DNA of 64,000 nt from an uncultured Bacteroidota bacterium (lineage in GTDB: Bacteria; Bacteroidota; Bacteroidia; Chitinophagales; Chitinophagaceae), in the NCBI GenBank assembly GCA_903906365.1, contig CAIVKC010000043.1, positions 124,001 through 188,000 of the forward strand. The letters are read 5' to 3'. The position numbers and the translations under genes were made by a program. The notes beneath the pieces were generated by a model. The model saw only the letters and a list, made by a program, of their open reading frames with translations, had not been told where the DNA came from and ran no database searches. Below, one piece after another: positions 45,069-53,771 of the stretch. How positions within the stretch are numbered: position 1 is the first letter of the stretch; the number at the start of each line of letters is the position of its first letter.

Positions 45069-46856
45069 TTATGGAAGGCCCAGTTTTTTCAGTTTCTTTT
45101 TCTTGAAGGACTCGATCTGTTTCCAGGACAGGGTATTGAGCACATTGCTTTTTTCAGCAAACCCCCTTCTGGCAACAGCAATCCCAAGCTGCATATAGGA
45201 AAACTGGCTTAGTGCGTGCGAATCAGTGCTGATCGTAAGGGTCACACCCGCTTCAATGGCTGCTTTCACCAGTTCATCGGTAAGATCCAGGCGCAAAGGC
45301 TGGGAATTGATTTCAAGGGCTGTGCCGGTGTCCAGGGCAATCTTAAATAGTTCGGCCCAGTTCACAGGATATCCCGCTCTTTTGCCTATTAATCTGCCAC
45401 CTGGGTGTCCGATGCAGTGTACAAATCTGTTTTCGCAGGCTTTCCGGAGCCTTTTGGTATTATCCCTGGTAAAACCCGAGTGAATGGAGGCGGTTACCCA
45501 GTCAAATTGGGCCAGGAGATCTTCTCCGACATCGAGGTGGCCGTCGGCTAAAATATCCACTTCAATGCCTTTTTTAAGCAGGGGAGATCCCAGTTCCCGG
45601 TTTATTTTATCAATTTCCTCAAACTGGCGCAGGAATTCATCGGGTTGGAGTCCCCGGGCTATTTTTTCACTGGGAGAATGATCGCTTACAACAATGTACT
45701 CATAATTGGGATACACAGATTGTATGTGGGCTGCAATGTCTCCAATATCGGCTGCGCCATCACTCCAGGTAGAGTGCAGGTGCATGTCACCTTTCATTTC
45801 TTTTTGTTCGATAAGCTTTGGCAGGGAATGGTTCCTGGCAAGTTCCAGTTCACCCCTGCACTCCCTGAGCTCGGGGGGTATATAATCCATCCCCAGGGCT
45901 TTGTACATATCAGCTTCCGTGTTTCCTGCTATTCTATGATTTGATTTCAGATCAAATATTCCATACTCATTTAATTTCCAGCCCTTGTCCCTGGCCAGGG
46001 TACGCAACTGTATATTGTGCTCCTTTGACCCGGTAAAATAAAGAAGGGCAGCGCCATATTCCTCCTCCAGTACAACCCTCAGGTCCACCTGGATATCGGA
46101 CTGGGCAAGCAGGATGCTCGCCTTGGTGTCACCGCTTGCCAGTATTTTTCCGACGTCCCGCATATTTACAAAGAATTGGATGATGGGTTTCCAGTCCTTT
46201 TTGGCGGCGGTTACCACTGCATCAATGTCCCCGATGGTTTCTTTTCTCCTGCGCAGGCTGCCGCAAAGAACGGCCTGTTTGATACCTTTCATTTTCTGCA
46301 GTTCTTCCAGCACCCGCTCTCCGGCTTTGAGGGCCTCCCAGAGGTTCATGCGGGACTGGGTTTCCTTATGCATTTTCAGCGCCCTTTTTATATTTTCCAG
46401 TTTCTTGGAGCCAAATCCTTTGGTATGGTCAAACTGGCCGCTCCTGAGCGCTTCTTCCATTTGGTCCCGGTTTGAAATTCCCATTTTTTCATGAAAATAC
46501 CTCAGGGTGGCAGGGCCAATGCCATTGACTTCCAGTAAGGGAAGCAGTTCCTCGGGAACCTTCTTTTTGAGTTTCTCAAAGGTCCTGATCTTGCCGGTTT
46601 GCAGGAATTCGAGGATTTTTTCAGCAATACTTTCCCCTATACCGCTTAATTGATCCAGGGTGGAAATATCCTTTGCATAACCTGAGATGTCTTCTTTCAG
46701 GCCGGACAGGGTCCGGGAAGCCTTTTCATAAGCCTGCGCCCGAAACCGCTCCTCCTCGCCGAGGTACCGGTAACATAGGGCCATCTGGTGAAATAATCTG
46801 GCCAGCATTTCATTATGACTGTAAAAGGAGGGGCTATTTTCGGTGGAGGTTGCCAT
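45069..46856 (-). CDS. polX: DNA polymerase X with PHP domain (PolX)
   Basis: 595 residues. Helix-hairpin-helix blocks at about 50-115 (LSGIGESIAEKILEFL, VNGIGPATLRYF), the nucleotidyltransferase motif CGSLRRRKETIGDIDAV with the metal Asp pair, and a C-terminal PHP domain DMHLHSTWSDGAADI for 3'-5' exonuclease activity. Length is usual for bacterial PolX. A gap-filling repair polymerase. It is convergent with the COG2187-like gene and downstream of the thioredoxin gene (157 bp gap). Confidence 0.93.
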   Translation of the reverse strand: MATSTENSPSFYSHNEMLARLFHQMALCYRYLGEEERFRAQAYEKASRTLSGLKEDISGYAKDISTLDQLSGIGESIAEKILEFLQTGKIRTFEKLKKKVPEELLPLLEVNGIGPATLRYFHEKMGISNRDQMEEALRSGQFDHTKGFGSKKLENIKRALKMHKETQSRMNLWEALKAGERVLEELQKMKGIKQAVLCGSLRRRKETIGDIDAVVTAAKKDWKPIIQFFVNMRDVGKILASGDTKASILLAQSDIQVDLRVVLEEEYGAALLYFTGSKEHNIQLRTLARDKGWKLNEYGIFDLKSNHRIAGNTEADMYKALGMDYIPPELRECRGELELARNHSLPKLIEQKEMKGDMHLHSTWSDGAADIGDIAAHIQSVYPNYEYIVVSDHSPSEKIARGLQPDEFLRQFEEIDKINRELGSPLLKKGIEVDILADGHLDVGEDLLAQFDWVTASIHSGFTRDNTKRLRKACENRFVHCIGHPGGRLIGKRAGYPVNWAELFKIALDTGTALEINSQPLRLDLTDELVKAAIEAGVTLTISTDSHALSQFSYMQLGIAVARRGFAEKSNVLNTLSWKQIESFKKKKLKKLGLP

Positions 46857-47013
46857 GATGGGGGCCTATAAAGAAATATTCGGACAAAAATGGGTTGGTA
46901 TTGCTTCTGGGGGAAGGGGATCAAACCGGGGTTCAGGGATAGGGATACCCGCCTGGTTCCATTGACAGATCCGGGTTCCTATTGATCGCCAATCAGGGTC
47001 TGCCCGTTCATAA

Positions 47014-47316
47014 TTAAGTTATATACTGGGCCAGATGGGCCAGTATTTCCTTGGAAGAAGCGACGCCGCTTTTGCGCCAGATGATCCGCCCGTTTTTGAA
47101 AATAATCAGGGTGGGTATGGATTGTATCCCATACTTTTCCGCATAATGGGCATTCCTGTCCACGTCCATCTTAAGAATGGTAGCCCTGTCGCCAACCGCA
47201 TGCTTTACTTCCTGGAGAATGGGTGGCATCATTTTGCAGGGTCCGCACCATTCGGCAAAAAAATCCACCACCACCGGTGTGTCACCCTGAATATGGCCTT
47301 CAAAGTTATTATTCAT
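47014..47316 (-). CDS. trxA: Thioredoxin
   Basis: 100 residues from ATG 47316; the upstream frame to 47394 lies in the preceding gene. Active site WCGPC with C24 and C27, followed by the conserved IPTLIIFKNG (cis-Pro). A cytosolic disulfide reductase. Begins 1 nt after the stop of small protein B, so the two are coupled. Confidence 0.93.
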   Translation of the reverse strand: MNNNFEGHIQGDTPVVVDFFAEWCGPCKMMPPILQEVKHAVGDRATILKMDVDRNAHYAEKYGIQSIPTLIIFKNGRIIWRKSGVASSKEILAHLAQYIT

Positions 47317-47317
47317 C

Positions 47318-47725
47318 TCATAACAATTTTTCCAATTCTGTTTTCCTGTCGGTCCCATGCAGTTGGTCTTCGGTAGCGTGTTGCCCGATTTCATTTTGTG
47401 CAGAAAGGCTTAGTTCATCTGTGCCCACTGTTTGTACCCAGTTTTCTCCATGGCGACGGAAAATCTGGACGTTCAGGCCGAATTGTTTTTTGAATGCCTG
47501 CTCGACGGAACCGGTCTTCTGCCAACCTTGTATTTCTATGGCACCCGGATGTATCTTTCTTATTTCTCCCAGTAGCAGACCGGGATTCAAAATATGATCC
47601 AGGGGGGAGGCTTCCTGCCAGGAATGAGCCTTGTCGAAGAGTTCCAGCTTAAGAAACGGATAATATTTGGCAAATTCAATCCGAAGTGAATCGATGGTTT
47701 TGGTGGGATCAATTTCAATGATCAT
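47318..47725 (-). CDS. Unknown small protein, family member B
   Basis: 135 residues, paralogue of the protein at 39936-40355 (see there). Shared blocks are SLRIEFAKYYPFLKL and KKQFGLNVQIFRRHG.NW. Coupled to thioredoxin at its 3' end. An inverted repeat AAAGGA-5-TCCTTT lies 53 bp upstream. No family recognised. Confidence 0.65.
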   Translation of the reverse strand: MIIEIDPTKTIDSLRIEFAKYYPFLKLELFDKAHSWQEASPLDHILNPGLLLGEIRKIHPGAIEIQGWQKTGSVEQAFKKQFGLNVQIFRRHGENWVQTVGTDELSLSAQNEIGQHATEDQLHGTDRKTELEKLL

Positions 47726-47777
47726 TTTAAAAATGATTTTGTCTGAATGAATTGTTCATAGAGTTTCATCAATATAA

Positions 47778-47794
47778 AAAGGAATATATCCTTT
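47778..47794. repeat. 17-bp inverted repeat upstream of protein B/thioredoxin
   Basis: AAAGGA, 5-nt spacer, TCCTTT; 53-69 bp upstream of the protein B start. A candidate operator in the 289-bp gap 47726-48014, which has no gene. Confidence 0.35.
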
Positions 47795-48014
47795 ATGTAA
47801 GGAAAAAGAAATAAGAAAAATAGCAGGGTGACCCCCCAGGTAAAAACCGATCCGTACACACCGGTCATTGTCTTATTTACATAACCAAACATACAGGCCT
47901 AATTTAATATTACTTTTTAAAATGAAACCCTGTTGATGCGGTAAACATAAGTTTAAATAGGATCCGTAGCTATGATTATTGTCAATCTAAGGGATGATCA
48001 TGGCGCCCGGCCCT

Positions 48015-48401
48015 TCAAATGAGTGACCTGCCCTTCAATTGCAAGGAAATCAGCAGGATCATCAGGGCGGCGCCCAGAAAAAATCCCTGCATCCAGTGGA
48101 ATGCCTGAGAAATCAGCATTTGCACTAGGATACAGACAATGACCAATACGCCGGAGACCATGGAATAAGTAAAAGCACGGGCACCGCTTCTAACCAAATG
48201 CACCCAGGCCAGCAGGTTACAGGAGCCGATCACAAAAATCAGCAGCAACCCAGGGATGGTATAGTTGCTCAACCCGCTGCCTGTCAGCAGGGCAGGGGTA
48301 ATTCCCAAAACGTTGCCTGCCGGATACACCACCATCAGGATGCCGGTTACAAGGGCCGCAACCGCCATACCTCCTGTCAATAACTTTAAAATGAGTTTCA
48401 T
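48015..48401 (-). CDS. Four-helix membrane protein, unknown
   Basis: 128 residues from ATG 48401 (the upstream 53-codon extension overlaps the PEBP gene). Four predicted membrane helices (about 5-25, 43-63, 70-90, 95-115). No family recognised. Follows the PEBP gene by 29 bp on the same strand. Confidence 0.65.
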   Translation of the reverse strand: MKLILKLLTGGMAVAALVTGILMVVYPAGNVLGITPALLTGSGLSNYTIPGLLLIFVIGSCNLLAWVHLVRSGARAFTYSMVSGVLVIVCILVQMLISQAFHWMQGFFLGAALMILLISLQLKGRSLI

Positions 48402-48430
48402 ATCGTCAAGTGTTCCGTTATAAGGATCTC

Positions 48431-48922
48431 TCAGCCCATGGGGGCTTTCTGTTTGGTCCTGGAATAAAGGCCAATCAATTCGCCAAATGCCAGGATATGG
48501 CCACCCATGGCCTTTTCCAACTGATGTTTGGTTGTATCGGCGGGCAAATGCAGCAGGCAATCCAGGGCATATACCTTAAAAAAATAGTGGTGTACGCCCC
48601 CCGGGGGTGGACAGGGCCCCCGGTAAGAACGTACCTTAAAATCATTTTTTCCTTCCAATCCCGGTACGGAGGCTTCTTTTATATGATGGGTTACGGGTAT
48701 GTTCCACATGATCCAGTGGACCCAGGTGCCTGCCGGTGCATCCGGGTCGTCGACGATGATGGCAAGGCTGATGGCATCGGCCGCGATGTTCTCTATGAGC
48801 AGGGGCGGGCTGATGTTTATGCCGTCGCAGGTGTACCTGGAAGGAATAGGTTGCTGGTCCCGGAAGGCCGCACTACTGACCTTGAGTATTTTATAATGCA
48901 CTTCTTTGTTTAGATGATTCAT
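48431..48922 (-). CDS. YbhB/YbcL-type PEBP (Raf kinase inhibitor-like) protein
   Basis: 163 residues from ATG 48922 (ATG 48931 also possible). Ligand-pocket motifs of the PEBP family: YTCDGINISPPL, the DDPDAPAGTWVHWIMWNIP signature and the GPCPPPGGVHHYFFKVYAL block. Cytosolic; ligand unknown. The start lies against the stop of the Pro-rich peptide gene. Confidence 0.92.
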   Translation of the reverse strand: MNHLNKEVHYKILKVSSAAFRDQQPIPSRYTCDGINISPPLLIENIAADAISLAIIVDDPDAPAGTWVHWIMWNIPVTHHIKEASVPGLEGKNDFKVRSYRGPCPPPGGVHHYFFKVYALDCLLHLPADTTKHQLEKAMGGHILAFGELIGLYSRTKQKAPMG

Positions 48923-48923
48923 A

Positions 48924-49130
48924 TTAATCATATTTTGCGAGCCCGGTTTCGGGAACTTCCTCCGGAGGAATTTCCACTGGAGGCTTTTCAACGGGCGGTG
49001 GTTGGGGAATCGTTTCAGGTTCCTCTGAGGGACCGGATGGATTTTCCGGTCTGATGACTGGGCTAATTTCCGGGCGGGTCTTTGGTGAGGGTACCTCCGA
49101 GGGCCTGGAAGGGTTTGTATCTGGACTCAT
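48924..49130 (-). CDS. Proline-rich small protein
   Basis: 68 residues, about a third Pro and a fifth Glu, with repeating PP.E / PE.P units and no hydrophobic segment. Likely unstructured. Peptides of this composition occur next to stress genes in other Bacteroidetes, but function is unknown. Lies between the erythromycin-esterase and PEBP genes and nearly abuts the latter. Confidence 0.6.
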   Translation of the reverse strand: MSPDTNPSRPSEVPSPKTRPEISPVIRPENPSGPSEEPETIPQPPPVEKPPVEIPPEEVPETGLAKYD

Positions 49131-49239
49131 GGGCTTTATTTTCTTACATGTTTGAATTCATTGAATTGACCGGTTGAAAAGGGGATGTCCTCCCTTACCC
49201 GCCGGATTTTTCCTGCTACTTTCCCAAAGCGAATGGACA

Positions 49240-50577
49240 CTATACTCCAAATGGATAGGTTTCCGGCACCAGGTGTCCCACCGCCTCCATATGAAGGGGG
49301 TACAGATCCCTGGTTTTATCCAGAAACACGAACGCGTCATACCGTAAGGGCAATATGGATGGTACATAATTGCCATATTGTTCATATTGGGCGTTGTAAA
49401 CAACGCCTACGGCGCGGTGTCCTATATGTCTTTCCATGAAGGCATCCATGTTGGTATAATCTTCCATAATCAGCAGTTTGTTTTCTTTGCCCGCATGGTG
49501 CAGGATATATTCCCAGCTTCCGTTTCTGGCCTCCGGCAGTTCCATGGTTTGCATGGGGGCTCCCCATTTTCGGCCGGCAATGACCTTTCCGCTGTATGAA
49601 CCAAAACCTACCAGGAATACGCCTTTTTCATTATGATGTATCCTGGCCAGTTCCCCAATATTATACATTCCCTCCTCAGACATATCCGTAGCCCGGGCAT
49701 CCCCGACATGGGTATTATGCGCCCAAACAATTATCTTACTGTTTTCTCCATGAAACGCAAGCAGCCTTTCCATGGTATCAGCCATATGACGATCCCGGAT
49801 ATTCCAGGAATGGGGGCCTCCTCCAATCATGGCCCTGTAATACTGTTCGGCCTGCACCGCGATGCGTGCATTTTGCCCGGTGCTGAATACATTTTCATGA
49901 TCAGAATTATAGGTGGGTATTTTTTGTTGTATCTGCCTGAGTAATTCAATAACCTCCTGCTGGCATAATTCTGGTACAAACTGGGAGGCGGAGGCATATG
50001 ACTGCCCTTCATCTTTTCTGAAAGGTTCGAAACACTGGTAGGCTTCCTGGGCTATTTTCAGCGACAGCGGGTCTGTTTTTCGAAGGTATTCCATAATGCT
50101 TTCCATGCTCTCATACAGGCTGTAAACATCCAGGCCATAGAACCCGACTTTTTTGTTGACGGGAAGGCCGGTGTTGTAAGTTTTCATCCAATCGGCCAGC
50201 GCGACAGTCTCCCAGTTTGCCCACATCCAGGTTGGCCAGCGTTTAAATCCCTGGAGCACCTTAAGTGCGCTCTTGTTATCCTGGTCATAACCCTTGATGA
50301 ACCGGTTCAGTCTGTAACAATCCGGCCAGTCTCCTTCCACTGCAATGCAGTTGAAGCCTTTATTTTCAATCAGGTATTTTGAAATATGAGTCCTCCATGT
50401 GTAATACTCATGCGTGCCATGGCTGGCTTCCCCCAGCATCACAATCCTGGCATCTCCGATTTGTTTAAAGAGCGGATCCAAATCCGCCTTGCTGTTCAGT
50501 GTATACCCCCATTGTTTGACGGCACTTATCAATTCGGATTCCTGCAGGGGTGTCTCTTTGGTAAAATAGTGTCTCAT
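49240..50577 (-). CDS. Erythromycin-esterase-like protein
   Basis: 445 residues. The family active-site region LGEASHGTHEYYTWR with catalytic His and Glu, then IAVEGDWPDCYRLNRF and a later IIVWAHNTHVGDARATDM block. Only a few family members are real macrolide esterases; most stress-cluster members have unknown substrates. First gene of a minus-strand run and divergent from the DUF892 gene. Confidence 0.88.
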   Translation of the reverse strand: MRHYFTKETPLQESELISAVKQWGYTLNSKADLDPLFKQIGDARIVMLGEASHGTHEYYTWRTHISKYLIENKGFNCIAVEGDWPDCYRLNRFIKGYDQDNKSALKVLQGFKRWPTWMWANWETVALADWMKTYNTGLPVNKKVGFYGLDVYSLYESMESIMEYLRKTDPLSLKIAQEAYQCFEPFRKDEGQSYASASQFVPELCQQEVIELLRQIQQKIPTYNSDHENVFSTGQNARIAVQAEQYYRAMIGGGPHSWNIRDRHMADTMERLLAFHGENSKIIVWAHNTHVGDARATDMSEEGMYNIGELARIHHNEKGVFLVGFGSYSGKVIAGRKWGAPMQTMELPEARNGSWEYILHHAGKENKLLIMEDYTNMDAFMERHIGHRAVGVVYNAQYEQYGNYVPSILPLRYDAFVFLDKTRDLYPLHMEAVGHLVPETYPFGV

Positions 50578-50770
50578 TTTAAATGGATTTATCCTGCCAT
50601 TAAAAATTATTTCATTTCCCTTTACCCGGCTCTTTTATGTAGGCCTCCAACCCGGCTTAACGCTCATTTTTGCCTCGCTTTTGGAAGTATCTTCTTTAGG
50701 GAAAGAGACAAAATTTACTGCCCGCTGCCTATGAGATACATTGGATATTTTGCTGACCGAGATCATTTTT

Positions 50771-50782
50771 AGGTCTTGACCT
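50771..50782. repeat. 12-bp inverted repeat in a divergent promoter region
   Basis: AGGTC-TT-GACCT lies 37 bp upstream of the DUF892 gene, between it and the erythromycin-esterase gene. Could be an operator; short, so uncertain. Confidence 0.3.
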
Positions 50783-50818
50783 TGCCTATATTTTTGGCTT
50801 TATTTAAAATATACCGTC

Positions 50819-51340
50819 ATGTCAGATAATTTATTGCAGATAACCACACTTCGGCAATTACTGGAATTTGACGTCGCGCGTTTTATAGTTATTGAAAGGC
50901 AATTAGGTTCTTCTATCAGCCATTGGATCGATATGGCAGGTGCTGATAAGTTTAAGCAGGTCCTTTATAAATACAGGGATTTTATCAACGAGCATATCAG
51001 GAAGATGGAGGATTTTTTTGAAAACAAGGAATTCACCGGTCCGGCCGTTTCAAACAGGATGATGGAGGTTATTTTGGGAGAGGCCGAGCAGAAATGGGCA
51101 TGCTGTGCTGACCAGGCAATTAAGGATGCCTGTCTGCTGGCATCGATCCAAACCATCAATCATTTTAAAATCAGCGCATATGGCACGGCAGCTGCCTTTG
51201 CCACTTCCGTAGGGTTGGAAAATATAGCCGCCGAATTTCGTCTGGCGGAGGTCAATGAAAAGCAAATCGATGACAGGCTTTCACAACTGGCCATTTTTGA
51301 AATCAATGCCAGGGCCAAGGCCCCAATACTTGAAGCTTGA
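50819..51340 (+). CDS. DUF892 / YciF-like ferritin-fold protein
   Basis: 173 residues, four-helix bundle pattern of DUF892 (QLLEFDVARFIVIERQLG, then HIRKMEDFFENKEF, later IQTINHFKISAYGTAAAFA). Ligands expected for the diiron site (Glu/His on two helices) are only partly visible. First gene of the divergent plus-strand run. YciF-type proteins are induced by stress in other bacteria. Confidence 0.7.
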   Translation: MSDNLLQITTLRQLLEFDVARFIVIERQLGSSISHWIDMAGADKFKQVLYKYRDFINEHIRKMEDFFENKEFTGPAVSNRMMEVILGEAEQKWACCADQAIKDACLLASIQTINHFKISAYGTAAAFATSVGLENIAAEFRLAEVNEKQIDDRLSQLAIFEINARAKAPILEA

Positions 51341-51352
51341 AAATTATTCCCA

Positions 51353-52024
51353 ATGGCTGGTAATTATTACAAAGAAGTTCAGATCCCCGTGGATGATGTC
51401 ATTCTTCCCGGGGAGTTGGTGATACCCGAAGGGGCAGGCGCTATTGTTATTTTTTCCCACGGCAGTGGGAGCAGCCGGAAAAGCAAGCGGAATCAGGAGG
51501 TGGCCAGATACCTTCAGATGCATCATTTTGGAACCTTTCTCTTTGATTTATTGACCAGGGAAGAGGACCGTCACTATTTCAACCGGTTTAATATCGACCT
51601 GCTCGCTGCCAGGCTGTCGGGGGCAACCGATTGGCTTGAAAGGTATCCGGCTGCCGGAAATTGCAGCTTTGGATATTTCGGGGCGAGCACCGGGGCAGCA
51701 TCCGCCCTGCAGGCCGCTTCCTATCATCAATCCATAGCGGCCATTGTTTCCAGGGGAGGCAGGCCGGACCTGGCCATGGATTTCCTTCCAGAGGTGAAGT
51801 CTCCTGTTTTATTGATAGTAGGCAGCCTGGATGAGGAGGTTCTTGAATTAAACCGGAAGGCTTTTTCTGCATTACGAGCCGAAAAAAGACTGGAGATCGT
51901 GGAAGGGGCCGGTCATCTATTTGAGGAACCGGGCAAACTCTCCCAGGTCGCTTCACTGGCTACTTCGTGGTTTAATAAATATTTGAAATCCGTCCGGAAT
52001 TCCGAAGTACCCCAGGCAAGCTGA
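51353..52024 (+). CDS. Dienelactone-hydrolase-family alpha/beta hydrolase
   Basis: 223 residues. Catalytic triad S112 (FGASTGAAS), D160 (VGSLDEEV) and H188 (GAGHLFEEPG). A small cytosolic hydrolase of the DLH type commonly linked to a phosphoribosyltransferase. Starts 12 bp after the DUF892 gene. Confidence 0.88.
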   Translation: MAGNYYKEVQIPVDDVILPGELVIPEGAGAIVIFSHGSGSSRKSKRNQEVARYLQMHHFGTFLFDLLTREEDRHYFNRFNIDLLAARLSGATDWLERYPAAGNCSFGYFGASTGAASALQAASYHQSIAAIVSRGGRPDLAMDFLPEVKSPVLLIVGSLDEEVLELNRKAFSALRAEKRLEIVEGAGHLFEEPGKLSQVASLATSWFNKYLKSVRNSEVPQAS

Positions 52025-52156
52025 CGCAGCTGTTGGAAAAGCCGTTTTTTTTAGATTATTATGAGCTTATTCGGACAGCGGCCCGGGTTGGATTTTGGCA
52101 CTGGTAGTACATGCAGGCTTTTTGTTGAGGTCTATATTCTGTAAACTTACTGTATT

Positions 52157-52789
52157 ATGTTTCGCGATAGAATCGAAGCCGGAATAAGGCTGGCTTCCAG
52201 GTTAAAAAAATTCGAGAAGGACGATTCCATTGTCCTGGCAGTTCCAAGGGGAGGTGTTCCGGTGGCCTACGCTGTGGCCAGGGAACTGGGTTTTCCCGTT
52301 GACCTGGTTCTGACAAAAAAAATTGGCCACCCTGCCAACAAGGAATATACCATCGGTGCCGCCAGCCTGACAGATTATTTTGTAGTGCCGCATGAGGACG
52401 TATCCCAGGAATATATCAAGGAGGAACTGGCGGGCATTCGGGAGCGGTTAAAGAGGATGCATAAGGCCTTTTCGGGCGACCATGAGCCGGTCAGCCTGGA
52501 AGGAAAGACCGTTATTGTTATTGACGATGGCATTGCCACCGGAAATACACTGCTGGGAACCGTAGAGATTTTGAGACATGGAAAGCCCCGAAAAATAATA
52601 ATTGCCGTTCCAGTGGCTTCCAGGAGTGCCTTTCAAAAGCTTTCCCGGGAAGTGGATGAAGTCATAGCGGTCTTGATCCCTGAAAGCTTCCATGGGGTCG
52701 GCGCTTTTTATGAGGACTTTACACAGGTCAGTGATGAGGAAGTGATTTATTTACTCCAGAAATTGAAGAATCTTAAGAAAAGGGCCTGA
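52157..52789 (+). CDS. Phosphoribosyltransferase-family protein
   Basis: 210 residues. PRPP-binding loop VIVIDDGIATGNT at 119-131 and flexible-loop region; N-terminal VLAVPRGGVPVAYAVARELG. In many genomes this protein is fused with or next to a dienelactone hydrolase and near an erythromycin esterase, the same trio as here. Substrate base unknown. Confidence 0.9.
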   Translation: MFRDRIEAGIRLASRLKKFEKDDSIVLAVPRGGVPVAYAVARELGFPVDLVLTKKIGHPANKEYTIGAASLTDYFVVPHEDVSQEYIKEELAGIRERLKRMHKAFSGDHEPVSLEGKTVIVIDDGIATGNTLLGTVEILRHGKPRKIIIAVPVASRSAFQKLSREVDEVIAVLIPESFHGVGAFYEDFTQVSDEEVIYLLQKLKNLKKRA

Positions 52790-52947
52790 GGACTCCTATT
52801 TTACAGATTCAATCCCTGGCAGGCGCGATGGCTGACTGACGACTGACAATGGTCAATCAAAAGAGTGATGTAGTTCATCGGCCGACAGGTTCATTTTATT
52901 TCCCTTTGGTAAGAAAAGTTTTATTGATCACCATAAAACAGTTGGTT

Positions 52948-53616
52948 ATGAAAACAGATATTGAAATCCAAAAAGACGTGATGGAACAACTGAAGTACGA
53001 GCCATTTCTGAATGCTTCCCAAATCGGTGTGGCAGTAAACAAAGGCATCGTTACCTTATCGGGAATCGTAGACTCCTATTCTAAGAAATTACTGGCCGAA
53101 AGAGCCGCCAAAAAGGTTTCAGGCGTTAAGGCCATTGCCGAAAACATTCAGGTTGGAATTTCCCCGGCTTTTCATAAAACAGATGCGGAAATAGCCGAAG
53201 CCGTGGTGAATGCGCTGAAATGGCATACCATGATTCCGGAGGACAGGATAAGGGTAAGTGTCGAAAATGGAATTGTAAAACTGGAAGGAGAAGTAGAGTG
53301 GGAGTACCAGAGTACTCAGGCGAGGGCCTGCGTGGAATTTCTTTCAGGCGTAAAATTGGTCACCAATCTCATTACTGTCAAACCAAAGTTATCACCTTTG
53401 GAGATCAAACAGAAGATTAACTCCAGCCTCCTGCGGAGTGCTACCATTGATTCCGGGAAAATAACGGCCGAGGTAACTGGGAGTAAGGTGGTATTGCGCG
53501 GCAGTGTCAGGTCATTTGCGGAAAAAGAAGATGCTGAAAATGCAGCCTGGTCAGCTCCCGGTGTAACCAGCGTGGAAAGTAAAATTGAAATCGAAGAACC
53601 TGAGTATGCGTTTTGA
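52948..53616 (+). CDS. Triple BON-domain protein
   Basis: 222 residues from ATG 52948; the frame starts upstream at 52849 with no good N-terminus. Three BON domains in a row (about 1-70, 75-145, 150-222; e.g. [27 protein letters not shown]). Such proteins may bind membranes or phospholipids in envelope stress. No signal peptide from the chosen start. Last gene before a strong terminator. Confidence 0.88.
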   Translation: MKTDIEIQKDVMEQLKYEPFLNASQIGVAVNKGIVTLSGIVDSYSKKLLAERAAKKVSGVKAIAENIQVGISPAFHKTDAEIAEAVVNALKWHTMIPEDRIRVSVENGIVKLEGEVEWEYQSTQARACVEFLSGVKLVTNLITVKPKLSPLEIKQKINSSLLRSATIDSGKITAEVTGSKVVLRGSVRSFAEKEDAENAAWSAPGVTSVESKIEIEEPEYAF

Positions 53617-53640
53617 GTGGTTTTTTTAGTAATTTCCAAG

Positions 53641-53671
53641 GCCCCGGCAGCAGTGACCGGGGCTTTTTTTT
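53641..53671 (+). terminator. Rho-independent terminator after the BON gene
   Basis: A perfect 7-bp GC stem GCCCCGG / CCGGGGC with a 9-nt loop and a run of eight T (53664-53671). Ends the DUF892-DLH-PRT-BON transcript. Confidence 0.9.
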
Positions 53672-53771
53672 GACAAATAGATAGAATCAGCTGTTCCTCC
53701 AGATCAGGGCGATACACGCTAAGGGCAGGAAGGACCTTATGAAATAAAAAGGGGTTGCTGCTGCCAGGAAA

